NCBI GenBank assembly: GCA_964476565.1
Contig: CAYZBG010000011.1
Location: 20,365-84,364, forward strand
DNA from: CAMAXB01 sp964476565
Lineage (GTDB): Bacteria; Verrucomicrobiota; Verrucomicrobiia; Opitutales; Opitutaceae
Length of the DNA: 64,000 nt
Direction: 5' to 3'
A program made the position numbers and the translations under genes. Below, in pieces: positions 1 to 7,706 of the stretch. How positions within the stretch are numbered: the stretch's first letter is position 1; every line of letters begins with the position of its first letter. The notes under the pieces are model-generated. The model saw only the letters and a list, made by a program, of their open reading frames with translations, was not told where the DNA came from and made no database searches.

Positions 1-714
1 GCCGCCCAGCACGGCGGCGACGAAGGCCTTGAGGCCGGGCATCACGCCCATCAGCGGATCAATCGACGGATAGTTGACCGCGTAGAGCACGCCGCCAGCG
101 CCGGCGAGGGCGGAGCCGAGGGCGAAGGTGAACGCGATCACGGTGTTGATGTTTACCCCCATGAGCTGGGCTGCCTTCGGATTGGCGGACACCGCACGCA
201 TCGCGGTGCCGAGCCGCGTGCGGAAGACGATCAGGCGCAGGCCGATGACCAGGGCGGCGGTGACGACGATGACGGCCAGCTGGTTGCTGGAAATGACCAA
301 GGTGCCCGCGTCGATTCGGGCGGAGGGAAAAATTGCCGGGAAAGTGCGCGGGGCGGCGCCGAAGAAGACCTGTCCGCTGTATTCGAGCAGCAAGGACACC
401 CCGATGGCCGTGATGAGCACGTTGAGCCGCGGGGCGTCGCGCAGCGGCCGGTAGGCAAAGCGTTCGATCAGCATGCCCAGCGCCGCCGAGACCGCCATCG
501 CCGAAGCCAGCACGACAAGGCCCGTGGCGAACGCGCCGCCGGGCAGGATCTGTCCAACGAAGTATCCGGCAAAGGCGCCGACCATGAACACGTCGGCATG
601 GGCGAAGTTGATGAACCGCAGCACGCCGTACACCATCGTGTAGCCCAGCGCGATCAGGGCGTAGATCGCCCCGAGGGAAAGGCCGTTGATGACTTGCTGG
701 AGAAACTCGGTCAC
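1..714 (-). CDS. livH: Branched-chain amino-acid ABC transporter permease LivH (3' end outside window)
   Basis: Inner-membrane permease of a Liv-type ABC importer. The reverse strand reads from a GTG at 712-714 (V-T-E-F-L-Q-Q-V) without a stop to base 1, giving 238 codons. The usual length is about 290-300, so the C-terminus is missing. The start is typical of LivH: 'NGLSLGAIYALIALGYTMVY' followed by 'INFAHADVFMVGAF', with hydrophobic segments throughout. Later 'TRLGTAMRAVSANPKAAQLM' matches the conserved cytoplasmic loop that contacts the ATPases. It follows the substrate-binding protein gene (807-1946) on the same strand with a gap of about 90 bases, so the two probably form one operon that continues with livM, livG and livF beyond the edge. 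Family assignment is firm; substrate is inferred. Confidence 0.93.
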   Translation of the reverse strand, partial: MTEFLQQVINGLSLGAIYALIALGYTMVYGVLRFINFAHADVFMVGAFAGYFVGQILPGGAFATGLVVLASAMAVSAALGMLIERFAYRPLRDAPRLNVLITAIGVSLLLEYSGQVFFGAAPRTFPAIFPSARIDAGTLVISSNQLAVIVVTAALVIGLRLIVFRTRLGTAMRAVSANPKAAQLMGVNINTVIAFTFALGSALAGAGGVLYAVNYPSIDPLMGVMPGLKAFVAAVLGG

Positions 715-806
715 AGGTGGGGGAGGCCTAGGGAGCGGAGGCAAGCGTGCCGCCGGTCCGAACCGGGCCGTCGCGTCTCATCCTCATGCCGACCGCGTTC
801 GGCACC

Positions 807-1946
807 TCAGGGTGCGACCGACTTGAGGAAGCCCATCTTGCCGTCGCGGATGGCGATGATCGCGGCCGGCTTGGTGGCGTCGCGCTGGGCGTTGATCGTG
901 GTCGCGCCGGTCGCGCCCGGGAAGTCCTTGATCGAGGCGAGGGCGTCGCGCAGGGCCGGGCCATCGGTGGTGCCGGCGCGGCGGATGGCCTCGACCAGCA
1001 CCTTGACGGAGTCGTAGCCGAGCGCGGCGAAGGCGCCGGGCGTTTCGCCATTCCAGCGCGAGCGGTAGCGGCGGACGAATTCGGCGGCGTCCGGCGAGGT
1101 GTCCTCCGCGGAGAAATGGGTGGAGTAGTAGCAGCCGTTGAGCGCTTCGCCGCCGATCTCGAGCAACTGGGGCGCCTCCCAGCCGTCGCCGCCGAGGAAC
1201 GGCACGGTGAGGCCGAGTTCGCGGGCCTGGCGGATGAGCAGCGCGGCCTCGGTGTAGTAGGCCGGCACAAACACCGCCTCGGCCCCGGAGGCACGGATGG
1301 CGGTGAGCTGGGCGCGGAAGTCCTTGTCGCCCTCGGAGAACTTTTGCTCGCCGACGATGGTCCCGCCGCCGGCCGTGAAGGTTTCCTTGAAGAATTGGGC
1401 GAGGCCCACGCTGTAGGCGGAGGAGACGCTGGAGGCGATCGCCACCTTCTTCACGCCCAGGGTTTCCAGCGCGAACTTGGCCATCGCGGTGCCTTGGAAA
1501 GGATCGATGAAGCAGACGCGGAAAATGTAGTCGCCGGTTTCGGTCACCTTCGGGTTGGTGGCCGCGGGGGCGATCATGGGAATACGTGCAGCCTGGGCGA
1601 TGGGGGCGGCCTCAAGGGAGCGGCCGGAGGCGACTTCGCCCAGCAGGGCGACGACCCGGTCGCGGGAGATCAGCTTCTTGGCCACCGTGGCGCTCTCGCC
1701 CGGCTTGGTCTGGTTGTCCTCGGTGATCAACTCCAGCTGGCGGCCCAAAATGCCGCCGGCGGCATTGAGCTCTTCAATCGCGAGCAGGGTGCCCCGGTGG
1801 GAGCTTTGCCCAAAGCCGGCTTCCTTCCCGGTGAGCGAGGCGTATTCGCCAATCTTGATCGTATCGCTGGCGCCGGGGCCGCAGCCCCCGGAGAGCAGGG
1901 CCGAGGCGGTGATGAGCAGCAGGACGGAACGACGGAGGAGGGTCAT
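807..1946 (-). CDS. livK: Liv-type ABC transporter substrate-binding lipoprotein
   Basis: 379 residues. The N-terminus is a lipoprotein signal (MTLLRRSVLLLITASALLSG then Gly-Cys), with the acylated Cys at about 22. The mature part is a periplasmic-binding type I fold: 'GEYASLTGKEAGFGQSSHRG' and 'AIEELNAAGGILGRQLELI' are the typical opening of LivJ/LivK proteins, followed by 'LLGEVASGRSLEAAPIAQ' and a C-terminal 'FAALGYDSVKVLVEAIRRAG'. It should capture branched-chain or related amino acids and deliver them to the adjacent LivH. The gene lies directly upstream of livH on the minus strand. The ligand cannot be read from the sequence; members also bind amides, urea and aromatics. Confidence 0.92.
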   Translation of the reverse strand: MTLLRRSVLLLITASALLSGGCGPGASDTIKIGEYASLTGKEAGFGQSSHRGTLLAIEELNAAGGILGRQLELITEDNQTKPGESATVAKKLISRDRVVALLGEVASGRSLEAAPIAQAARIPMIAPAATNPKVTETGDYIFRVCFIDPFQGTAMAKFALETLGVKKVAIASSVSSAYSVGLAQFFKETFTAGGGTIVGEQKFSEGDKDFRAQLTAIRASGAEAVFVPAYYTEAALLIRQARELGLTVPFLGGDGWEAPQLLEIGGEALNGCYYSTHFSAEDTSPDAAEFVRRYRSRWNGETPGAFAALGYDSVKVLVEAIRRAGTTDGPALRDALASIKDFPGATGATTINAQRDATKPAAIIAIRDGKMGFLKSVAP

Positions 1947-2118
1947 GAGGCAACGAGGGTGAGGGAACGGTTGGCCTGGTGGCGGCGTCTTTCAATCAAA
2001 CTGTGCATATGAAACGTGCGGCACAGCAAGGTCCGGGCCGAAACGGGGATTTTTTCATCGCCGAGCCGCCCCGGCCTTGCGCAGCCTCCGCGGTGCGGGC
2101 CCGGCCCGCGTGCGCTCC

Positions 2119-3234
2119 ATGACCACCCTCGACCGCTACCTCCTTCGCGAATGGCTGAAGATCTTCGGCCTCGTGATGTGCGCGACGATGGGCCTGCTGC
2201 TCATGCAGGCGATGTACGACGACTTTCGCGACCTGCTGGAGGAGGGCGCCCTGGTGACCGACGTGATCATGTACTTCGCGGTCAAGCTGCCGAGTTACTT
2301 CTCGATCGTCCTGCCCCTCAGCCTGCTCATCTCGCTGCTCTATGCCCTCGGTCAGCTCCATCGGGGCAACGAGGTCACGGCCATGCGCGCAGCCGGGCTG
2401 GGCGTGGCCCGGATCACGCGCGGACTCTGGATTGCCGGCATCGCGCTCAGTGCGCTCACGTGGTACCTCAACGCCAGTGTGATTCCCCAGTCGGTCGAAG
2501 CGTCGCGCAGCCTGCTCGACACCATCCGGTTCCAGGCCGAGGCGAGCGCGGCCAGCGGGGTGGACCGCATCGGCGCCAGTACAGGCGTGGCCTTTGACAA
2601 CCAGCGCCAGAACCGGATGTGGTTCTTCAACCGGTACAGCCGGTTCGCCGACCGCGGCTACGGCGTGACCGTGTCGGAGCTCGATGCCCAGCGCCGGGAG
2701 AAGACGAGGTTGCACGCCCGCGAGGCCTACTTCGACAATGGGCGGGGCTGCTGGGTCTTCAAGCAGGGGCGCGAAACCTGGATGGATCCCGAGTCGGGGG
2801 AGGTGATCCGGACGGTCGCCTTCGAGGACAAGGTGGTGCCGCATTTCCAGGAGGATCCGGCGCTCATGCTGGTCTTCGACCTGAAGCCGGCCGACCTGTC
2901 GTTCTTCGAGCTGACCCGGATCATCGAGTATTTCACCATCGAGGATAACCCCAAGGTCACCCCTTACGCGGTCCGGTATTTCGGCCTGCTGGCCGAGACC
3001 TTTGGTCCCTTGATCATCCTCTCGATCGCGATCCCGTTCGCCATGTCCGGGGTGCGGGTCAATCCCGCCGTGGGCGTGTCGAAGTCGATCGGCTTTTTCC
3101 TGCTCTACTTCCTGCTCGCCAAGGCCTGCACCGCCCTGGGCGGCCGCGAGTCGCTTTCGCCGCTCTGGGCGGCCTTGATCCCGAACCTCGCCATGCTTGG
3201 CATCGGGGTCGGGCTCTTCGCCCGGATGAAGTGA
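2119..3234 (+). CDS. LptF/LptG (YjgP/YjgQ) family permease
   Basis: 371 residues from ATG 2119, which directly precedes the conserved 'TTLDRYLLREWLKIF' start; an upstream TTG at 2077 would add an unlikely Pro/Arg-rich leader. The family forms the inner-membrane part of the LptBFGC machine that extracts lipopolysaccharide. Visible features are three N-terminal membrane segments, the family signature 'GNEVTAMRAAGLGVARI' after the second, a periplasmic beta-jellyroll domain (about residues 130-260) and three C-terminal membrane segments. Whether it is LptF or LptG cannot be decided. It is divergent from the livK operon and convergent with dgkA, with no other lpt gene adjacent. Confidence 0.85.
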   Translation: MTTLDRYLLREWLKIFGLVMCATMGLLLMQAMYDDFRDLLEEGALVTDVIMYFAVKLPSYFSIVLPLSLLISLLYALGQLHRGNEVTAMRAAGLGVARITRGLWIAGIALSALTWYLNASVIPQSVEASRSLLDTIRFQAEASAASGVDRIGASTGVAFDNQRQNRMWFFNRYSRFADRGYGVTVSELDAQRREKTRLHAREAYFDNGRGCWVFKQGRETWMDPESGEVIRTVAFEDKVVPHFQEDPALMLVFDLKPADLSFFELTRIIEYFTIEDNPKVTPYAVRYFGLLAETFGPLIILSIAIPFAMSGVRVNPAVGVSKSIGFFLLYFLLAKACTALGGRESLSPLWAALIPNLAMLGIGVGLFARMK

Positions 3235-3264
3235 CGTGGGAGCCCCGCCCGACGGCGGCGGCGG

Positions 3265-3696
3265 TCACGTGGCGAACCAGTCGCCGATGCGCCGCCAGAC
3301 GGCGTTGGAGGGCCAGAGCATGATCACCCAAACGATCACACAGTTGATGTAGCTGAGGAAGACGGCGGCGCTGGCCATGTCCTTGATGCGTTTCGCCACC
3401 GGATGGCGTTCCGGGCGGACGTAGTCGATGGTCCACTCGATCGCGGAGTTGAGCAGCTCGACGATCATGATCAGCAGGAGCGAGGCGATCATCAACGCGG
3501 TCGAGACCGCGTTGACCGGCAGCACGATGGCGAACGGCACGAGCAGGACGACGAAGAGGATGTCTTCGCGGAAGGACGGCTCGAGCTTCCAGGCCGCGAC
3601 GAACCCTTCCACCCCGTAGCGCAGCGAAGCGAAGAAGTTGCGCACGTTGCGCCGCTTGGGTTCGCCGGGAACGGGTTCGAGGTCGGGGGACGACAC
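3265..3696 (-). CDS. dgkA: Diacylglycerol kinase (DgkA family)
   Basis: 143 residues from a GTG at 3694-3696. Small integral membrane kinase that phosphorylates diacylglycerol, or undecaprenol in some bacteria, to the lipid phosphate. The N-terminal half has the amphipathic 'FFASLRYGVEGFVAAWKLE' and the conserved Glu of 'EPSFREDI'. The catalytic signature 'ELLNSAIEWTIDYV' and 'KRIKDMASAAVFLSYINC' follow, with three hydrophobic helices. Length is slightly above the usual 120-130 because of a short polar N-terminal extension. It is convergent with the LptF/G gene, 30 bases apart. Lipid versus undecaprenol preference is not predictable here. Confidence 0.9.
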   Translation of the reverse strand: MSSPDLEPVPGEPKRRNVRNFFASLRYGVEGFVAAWKLEPSFREDILFVVLLVPFAIVLPVNAVSTALMIASLLLIMIVELLNSAIEWTIDYVRPERHPVAKRIKDMASAAVFLSYINCVIVWVIMLWPSNAVWRRIGDWFAT

Positions 3697-3779
3697 GGCG
3701 GGAAAGATTGCGCAGGCGGGGAGCGGGAGGAAGTCCGAAGTGTGCGCCGGGGCCTCCGGAACCGGGCCAGGCAGCCCCT

Positions 3780-3983
3780 TCAGCCGCCGGAGGGCGGACG
3801 CGGGCGTAGATCGAACTCCGAAAAGTCGTTCACGATCCCGTCGTAGGGCTTGTCCTGTTTGTAGATCTGCAGGATGCGGGCGTGTTCGGCGTCGCTCGTC
3901 GGGAAGATGCGCGGAGGCTCACCCTTCAGGAGGAGGGCGGTGTAGGCGCGATGGCGGTCAACGAGCCGTCGAATCACGAGCAT
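3780..3983 (-). CDS. Small hypothetical protein
   Basis: 67 residues if the ATG at 3983 is used; the frame stays open 30 codons further upstream but that part runs into AT-rich repeat DNA. The product is basic at the start (LVIRRLVDRHRAYTALLL) and mixed charged later (ARILQIYKQDKPYDGIV), with a Pro/Arg tail. No family recognised. It lies between dgkA and a 2OG oxygenase on the same strand. It could be a real small gene or chance coding; the 'SDAEHARILQIYKQDKPYDG' stretch looks protein-like. Confidence 0.35.
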   Translation of the reverse strand: MLVIRRLVDRHRAYTALLLKGEPPRIFPTSDAEHARILQIYKQDKPYDGIVNDFSEFDLRPRPPSGG

Positions 3984-4043
3984 GCCCCAGACAAGGCGGT
4001 TTCTCGACCGGTGCAACTCGAGGGGAGAGGGAGAACGAGGCTT

Positions 4044-4151
4044 AAATCCCAAACGCCAAATCCCAAACGCCAAAGAAGAGAACCGAAGGAAGAGAAAATC
4101 CTAAAACTCAGGTCCAAAATCCTAAATCATAAACCCTAAATCCTAAATTCC
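4044..4151. repeat. AT-rich degenerate tandem repeat (AAATCCCAAACGCC-type)
   Basis: Two direct copies of AAATCCCAAACGCC (4044-4057, 4058-4071) are followed by AAAGAAGAG and then degenerate copies of AAATCCTAAA up to 4151. The base composition contrasts sharply with the GC-rich surroundings. The core CAAACGCCAAA recurs in both arms of the inverted repeat at 10098-10233. The function is unknown; it lies in the intergenic space upstream of the small gene at 3780-3983. Confidence 0.7.
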
Positions 4152-4167
4152 AGATGCCCTGCCCGTC

Positions 4168-4785
4168 TCACACCCAATTGTAATTGAAGCTGATGCTGAT
4201 CCGCTCCTCGTCGACGCGGTTGCTGGCGACTTCGTGGCGCAACCAGCTTTCGAAAAGGATCACGTTGCCCGCTTCGGCCGGGTAAGTGACGTGCGGGCGG
4301 TTCTCACGACGCGCGTTGGGCAACTTGGGTGGGGCGGCCATGAATCGGTCGAGGCGCGGATCCTCAAATTTCAGTCCGGGACAGCCCTTGGGGGTGCGGA
4401 CGTAGTAGGTGCCGCTGATGAAGGCCAGCGGATGCAGGTGCAGGCTGTGCGCAGCCGTCGGCGGCATGACGTTCACCCAACAGTCGGTCATGTGGATGGA
4501 GCGGCCGCGCAGGTCCATCTCGAGGTGCCGGGCGAAGGCCTTCACGTGTCGGGACAGCTTCTTCTCGAGGGCCGCAAACGTGCTCGAGAAGGTGTGCAGC
4601 GTGTTCATCGATCCGTAGCTGGTGTATCCGCCGGGATAGTTCGTGGCGGACCAGCGCCGGCCAGCGGCATCGAACTCCTGCAGGCGGGCGATCTCGTGGG
4701 CCAGCTCATCGTTGAGCCGGTCGAGGCCCCGGGGTTGGAGCGGCTCGCAGTAGATGTAGGTGGGAAACCAGGCGCGGGTCGGCAT
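4168..4785 (-). CDS. Putative 2OG-Fe(II) oxygenase (TIGR02466-like)
   Basis: 205 residues from ATG 4785 (MPTRAWFPTYIYCEPL); the reading frame extends upstream but that part is not protein-like. The double-stranded beta-helix signature is visible: 'MTDCWVNVMPPTAAHSLHLH' then 'PLAFISGTYYVRTP' supplies the first iron ligands, and 'GNVILFESWLRHEVASN' followed by 'RISISFNYNWV' supplies the distal His and the 2-oxoglutarate Arg. Members are often annotated as putative prolyl hydroxylase-like dioxygenases of phage or bacterial origin; the substrate is unknown. It is divergent from the secreted protein gene at 4934. Confidence 0.8.
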   Translation of the reverse strand: MPTRAWFPTYIYCEPLQPRGLDRLNDELAHEIARLQEFDAAGRRWSATNYPGGYTSYGSMNTLHTFSSTFAALEKKLSRHVKAFARHLEMDLRGRSIHMTDCWVNVMPPTAAHSLHLHPLAFISGTYYVRTPKGCPGLKFEDPRLDRFMAAPPKLPNARRENRPHVTYPAEAGNVILFESWLRHEVASNRVDEERISISFNYNWV

Positions 4786-4933
4786 GCGAGAGGGAGTAGG
4801 GTGGTGGCCGTGGGCAGGCAAAACCAAAGCAGGATCCGCCCAAACAGGCCTAATTTGGCCCTGATCAGGCTGCAAATGTCGGGTGTTTACCCCGGAAGTG
4901 GAACCTCCGATCACCGGTGTCGTCTACGGGCCC

Positions 4934-5713
4934 ATGACGATGAACACCCTGAAACCCTCCGTCCCCGCTCCCCGCCTGCTGCGCCGGAGCCTCCTCGTGT
5001 GCCTGCTCGCCGGCGCGGGTGCACTTTCCGCTCAAGTGACCCCGGTTGAACCCGTGCCGCCCGAAGTCCAGGCGCTCGAAACGGTCGAGCCGGTCGAAGC
5101 CGCCAAACGCATCAGCGCGAGCTTCGAAACCCTCGCCGGTTCGGAAGAGAACGCCCGCAGCCTCGTCGACGGCCTGCGCACGGGCGGCGAGATCACGCTC
5201 ACGTCCGAAATCGACGGCCAGACCGTCCAACGCACGTTCTCGCCGGCGACCGGCGAACAGGGCTATGGCAACGTGTTCCTTGCGCTCGGCCTCGCCGAGC
5301 AGGAACTGGCCAAGGCCGGCGTGACCGAGCCGACTGCCGCCCAGTTGGAAGCCGCCCTGAACGGCGGCGTGATCACGGTCGGCACGGGCGAGACCGCCAA
5401 GTCGGTCGAACTCGCCGGCGTGCTGGCGCTCCGGGCCGACGGCCAGGGCTGGGGTCAGATTGCCCGCGAAATCGGGGTCAAACCCGGTCAGGTCGTGAGC
5501 AACCTGCGCCGCAACCCGCGGGCCGCCGAGGCCCTGGCGATGCGCGCGGAACGCGCCGAGCGTCCGGAACGCGCCGAACGGGCGGAACGCCCTGAGCGTC
5601 CGGCCCGCGTTGAACGAGTCGAACGCGTCGCCCGCGTGGAGCGCCCGATGCGGGCCGAGCGCGTCGAACGCCCGGTCCGGCCGGAACGCCCCGAGCGCCC
5701 GGGCCGTCCTTGA
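4934..5713 (+). CDS. Secreted protein with Arg/Glu/Pro-rich repetitive C-terminus
   Basis: 259 residues from ATG 4934 (ATG 4940 is two codons on). There is a signal peptide (residues 1-34: 'RRSLLVCLLAGAGALSAQ'). A charged alpha/beta region follows, then a segment 'GQGWGQIAREIGVKPGQVVS' resembling a helix-turn-helix-like repeat seen in several uncharacterised secreted proteins. The last 60 residues are almost only R, E, A, P and V in ER/PER units (for example RAERAERPERAERAERPERP). Codons of that tail make an internal DNA repeat. No family with known function recognised. A strong terminator follows, so the gene is monocistronic. Confidence 0.75.
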   Translation: MTMNTLKPSVPAPRLLRRSLLVCLLAGAGALSAQVTPVEPVPPEVQALETVEPVEAAKRISASFETLAGSEENARSLVDGLRTGGEITLTSEIDGQTVQRTFSPATGEQGYGNVFLALGLAEQELAKAGVTEPTAAQLEAALNGGVITVGTGETAKSVELAGVLALRADGQGWGQIAREIGVKPGQVVSNLRRNPRAAEALAMRAERAERPERAERAERPERPARVERVERVARVERPMRAERVERPVRPERPERPGRP

Positions 5714-5733
5714 GTCGGTTCCGATACTCCTCC

Positions 5734-5767
5734 GCCCCCGTGACCGTTGACCGGCTCGGGGGCTTTT
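5734..5767 (+). terminator. Rho-independent terminator
   Basis: GCCCCCG (5734-5740) pairs with CGGGGGC (5757-5763) around a 16-base loop and is followed directly by TTTT. It lies 20 bases after the stop of the gene at 4934-5713 and before the next start at 5796. Confidence 0.8.
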
Positions 5768-5795
5768 CGTCTCCTTCTCCTCTCCAGCTTCCACC

Positions 5796-6554
5796 ATGAA
5801 CACCCTGACCCGATCCCTCCTGGGCGCCGGCTGCCTTGCGCTGCTGTCCAGCGCCGCCCAGGCCCAACTCACGCTTTCGACCGGCTTCGACTACACGAGC
5901 GGCGACTACGGCCTCACCGAGGACACCGACATGCTCGCCATTCCATTCACCGCGACCTACACGGTGGACCAATGGACCTGGCGGGCCTCGCTGCCCTACC
6001 TGCGCGTCAGCGGACCCGCCTACGTCGTGCCCGAACTCGGGCAGGTGGGCACGGTCCGCCCGGTGAGCACCACCGAATCCGGCGTGGGCGATCTCGTGCT
6101 TTCGGGCACCTACGCGCTCGCCACGCAGCCCGGCCGCCCGGCCTTCGATTTCACCGGCAAGGTGAAACTGGGCACAGCGGACGAGGACAAGGGCCTCGGC
6201 ACGGGGGAGACCGACTTCTACGCGCAGGCCGACGTGTATCAGGTTTATGGTGACTGGGCGCCGTTCGCCACGCTGGGGTACCGGGTGCTGGGTGACTCAG
6301 CGGACTTTGAACTGGAGAACGGGCTCTATGCCTCGGTCGGCGCCAGCTACCGCTGGTCGGAGCCGACCCGCGTGGGTGCAGTGTTCGACTGGCGCCAGCG
6401 CGCGGTGAGCGGGGGCGATGCCGCCGTCGAGCTCACGCTCTTCGCCACCCATCGACTCAACGAACGCCTGCGCGTGCAGGCTTACGTGCTTGCCGGCTTC
6501 TCCGACGCGAGTCCCGACCACGGTGTGGGCGGCGTGCTCAGCTACGACTTCTGA
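5796..6554 (+). CDS. Outer-membrane beta-barrel protein (MetA-pathway/transporter-like)
   Basis: 252 residues. A signal peptide (NTLTRSLLGAGCLALLSS, cleavage near AQA-QL) is followed by alternating hydrophobic/polar strands, 'YTVDQWTWRASLPYLRVSGP', 'GVGDLVLSGTYAL', 'FDFTGKVKLGTADEDKGLGT', 'FYAQADVYQVYGDWAPFATL', and a terminal 'GVGGVLSYDF' ending in Phe. The pattern 'ESGVGDLVLSGTYAL...KVKLGT' is like the phenol-degradation MetA family of barrels. The role is unknown, probably passage of small molecules or a structural porin. The stop overlaps by 13 bases the end of the convergent TPR gene. Confidence 0.75.
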   Translation: MNTLTRSLLGAGCLALLSSAAQAQLTLSTGFDYTSGDYGLTEDTDMLAIPFTATYTVDQWTWRASLPYLRVSGPAYVVPELGQVGTVRPVSTTESGVGDLVLSGTYALATQPGRPAFDFTGKVKLGTADEDKGLGTGETDFYAQADVYQVYGDWAPFATLGYRVLGDSADFELENGLYASVGASYRWSEPTRVGAVFDWRQRAVSGGDAAVELTLFATHRLNERLRVQAYVLAGFSDASPDHGVGGVLSYDF

Positions 6555-7015
6555 GCCGCGCGCAGGCCCTCGAGGTCCGGGTCGGTCAACGCGAGCTCGG
6601 CAAAGGATTTCTCGAGGGCCACGGCGCGCGCCACGAGGATGCGCGCCGCGTCCTGGTCACCCCGCCGCGAGGCGTAGCAGCCGAGGTTGAAGTAGATCGT
6701 GGCCTCGCGCGGGTGCTGCCGCAGGGCCCGCCGAAGGATGCGTTCCGCCGCGGCAAGCGAGACGGAGCGCCGCGCCGCGTAGGCCCACGTGATCCAGCCC
6801 GCCGGATCCTCCGGGCGGTATTTCACCCAGGCGCGCGCGGCCGTGCGCAGCGGGCCCCACTGGCCGGCGGCCTGATGCAGAGCCATCCGAGCGGGCAGCA
6901 CCTCAGGCCGGTTGCGCTCGGCCCGGGGGATGGCGCGCAGCTCGGCCGCCGCCTGCCGGAGCAGCCCGAGTTCCACGTATCCGTGGATATGGGACAAACG
7001 CCACCGGAGCAGCAT
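6542..7015 (-). CDS. TPR-repeat protein
   Basis: 157 residues, helical throughout with tetratricopeptide signatures: 'GWITWAYAARRSVSLAAAE', 'ATIYFNLGCYASRRGDQDAA', 'ARILVARAVALEKSFAELAL' (Gly, Tyr/Phe and Ala at TPR positions 8, 11 and 20). There is no signal peptide, so it is probably a cytoplasmic protein-protein adaptor. It is last in a minus-strand trio with the thioredoxin-fold gene (gap 9 bases) and the AsmA-like gene; partners are unknown. Confidence 0.8.
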   Translation of the reverse strand: MLLRWRLSHIHGYVELGLLRQAAAELRAIPRAERNRPEVLPARMALHQAAGQWGPLRTAARAWVKYRPEDPAGWITWAYAARRSVSLAAAERILRRALRQHPREATIYFNLGCYASRRGDQDAARILVARAVALEKSFAELALTDPDLEGLRAAQKS

Positions 7016-7024
7016 GGTCGGCGC

Positions 7025-7696
7025 TCAGGCGGAGGGCGGCGGACCGTGATGGGCGGCGTACGCGGCGTAGGCCGCCGTGTCGGCCAGCATCGCCTCGATC
7101 GTCGCCGCGAGGGGCTCTGGCTGGATCAGGCCCGAAAACACAGCCTTGTCGCCGATCGTGTCGGTCAGGACGAAGGCGGGGCGCTGGGCGATCTGATGAG
7201 CGTGGAACTCCGCCGTCGAGGCGGCCACCCGGGCGCGCACCTCGGCGGAATCCGCCCGCGCGCGCAGGGGCTCCGGTGGGAGGCCGGCCGTGGCCGAGGC
7301 CACCGCCACCGCTTCGTCGATCCGACCCAGCCGCTGGCCTTCGCGCAGCGCGGCGTGGGCGAGCGCGAGGCGGACCCGTTCGTCGTCGGCCCCGAGAAAA
7401 TCCCGGGCCGCCTCGGCCACGCGGTTGGGCGCGGTGTAGTCGTTCTCGGGTGACGGATCGACCCAGCCGCTGTTGAGCATGTACGGCGAACGCACGTGCA
7501 GGCCGCTGCGGCGGTAGAACCAGTCGCACTGCGCCGCGGAGTCCGGGAAGTCCGGCCGATTCATCAGCGCGATCTTCCAGGCAAACTCGACGCGCCCGGT
7601 GTACCGGGCCTTGAGCGCGGCCCAGGCCGGCTCGGCCCAGTGGCACCAGGAGGAGAAGATCTCGACGTAGTAGACGGCGCGGACGGCGGCAGACAT
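7025..7696 (-). CDS. DsbA/FrnE-like thioredoxin-fold protein
   Basis: 223 residues. It opens 'AVYYVEIFSSWCHWAEPAW', a beta strand and helix cap as in the DsbA-like group (FrnE, 2-hydroxychromene-2-carboxylate isomerase). A helical insertion follows (about residues 80-170), then 'RPAFVLTDTIGDKAVFSGLI', which carries the cis-Pro-like return strand. The active-site region has a single Cys (S-S-W-C) instead of CxxC, which suggests a thiol or glutathione-dependent role rather than disulfide oxidation. No signal peptide, so cytoplasmic. Same strand and close spacing as the TPR gene and the AsmA-like gene suggest an operon. Confidence 0.75.
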   Translation of the reverse strand: MSAAVRAVYYVEIFSSWCHWAEPAWAALKARYTGRVEFAWKIALMNRPDFPDSAAQCDWFYRRSGLHVRSPYMLNSGWVDPSPENDYTAPNRVAEAARDFLGADDERVRLALAHAALREGQRLGRIDEAVAVASATAGLPPEPLRARADSAEVRARVAASTAEFHAHQIAQRPAFVLTDTIGDKAVFSGLIQPEPLAATIEAMLADTAAYAAYAAHHGPPPSA

Positions 7697-7706
7697 GGCG
7701 GCAGGA

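Noticed and set aside
2077..2118. N-terminal extension of the LptF/G gene from a TTG
   Set aside because: Translates to a Pro/Arg/Gly-rich leader not found before the conserved start of this family.
4786..4933. Imperfect dyad CAGGCCTAATTTGGCCCTG in the divergent spacer as an operator
   Set aside because: The arms do not match exactly and no linked regulator is present.
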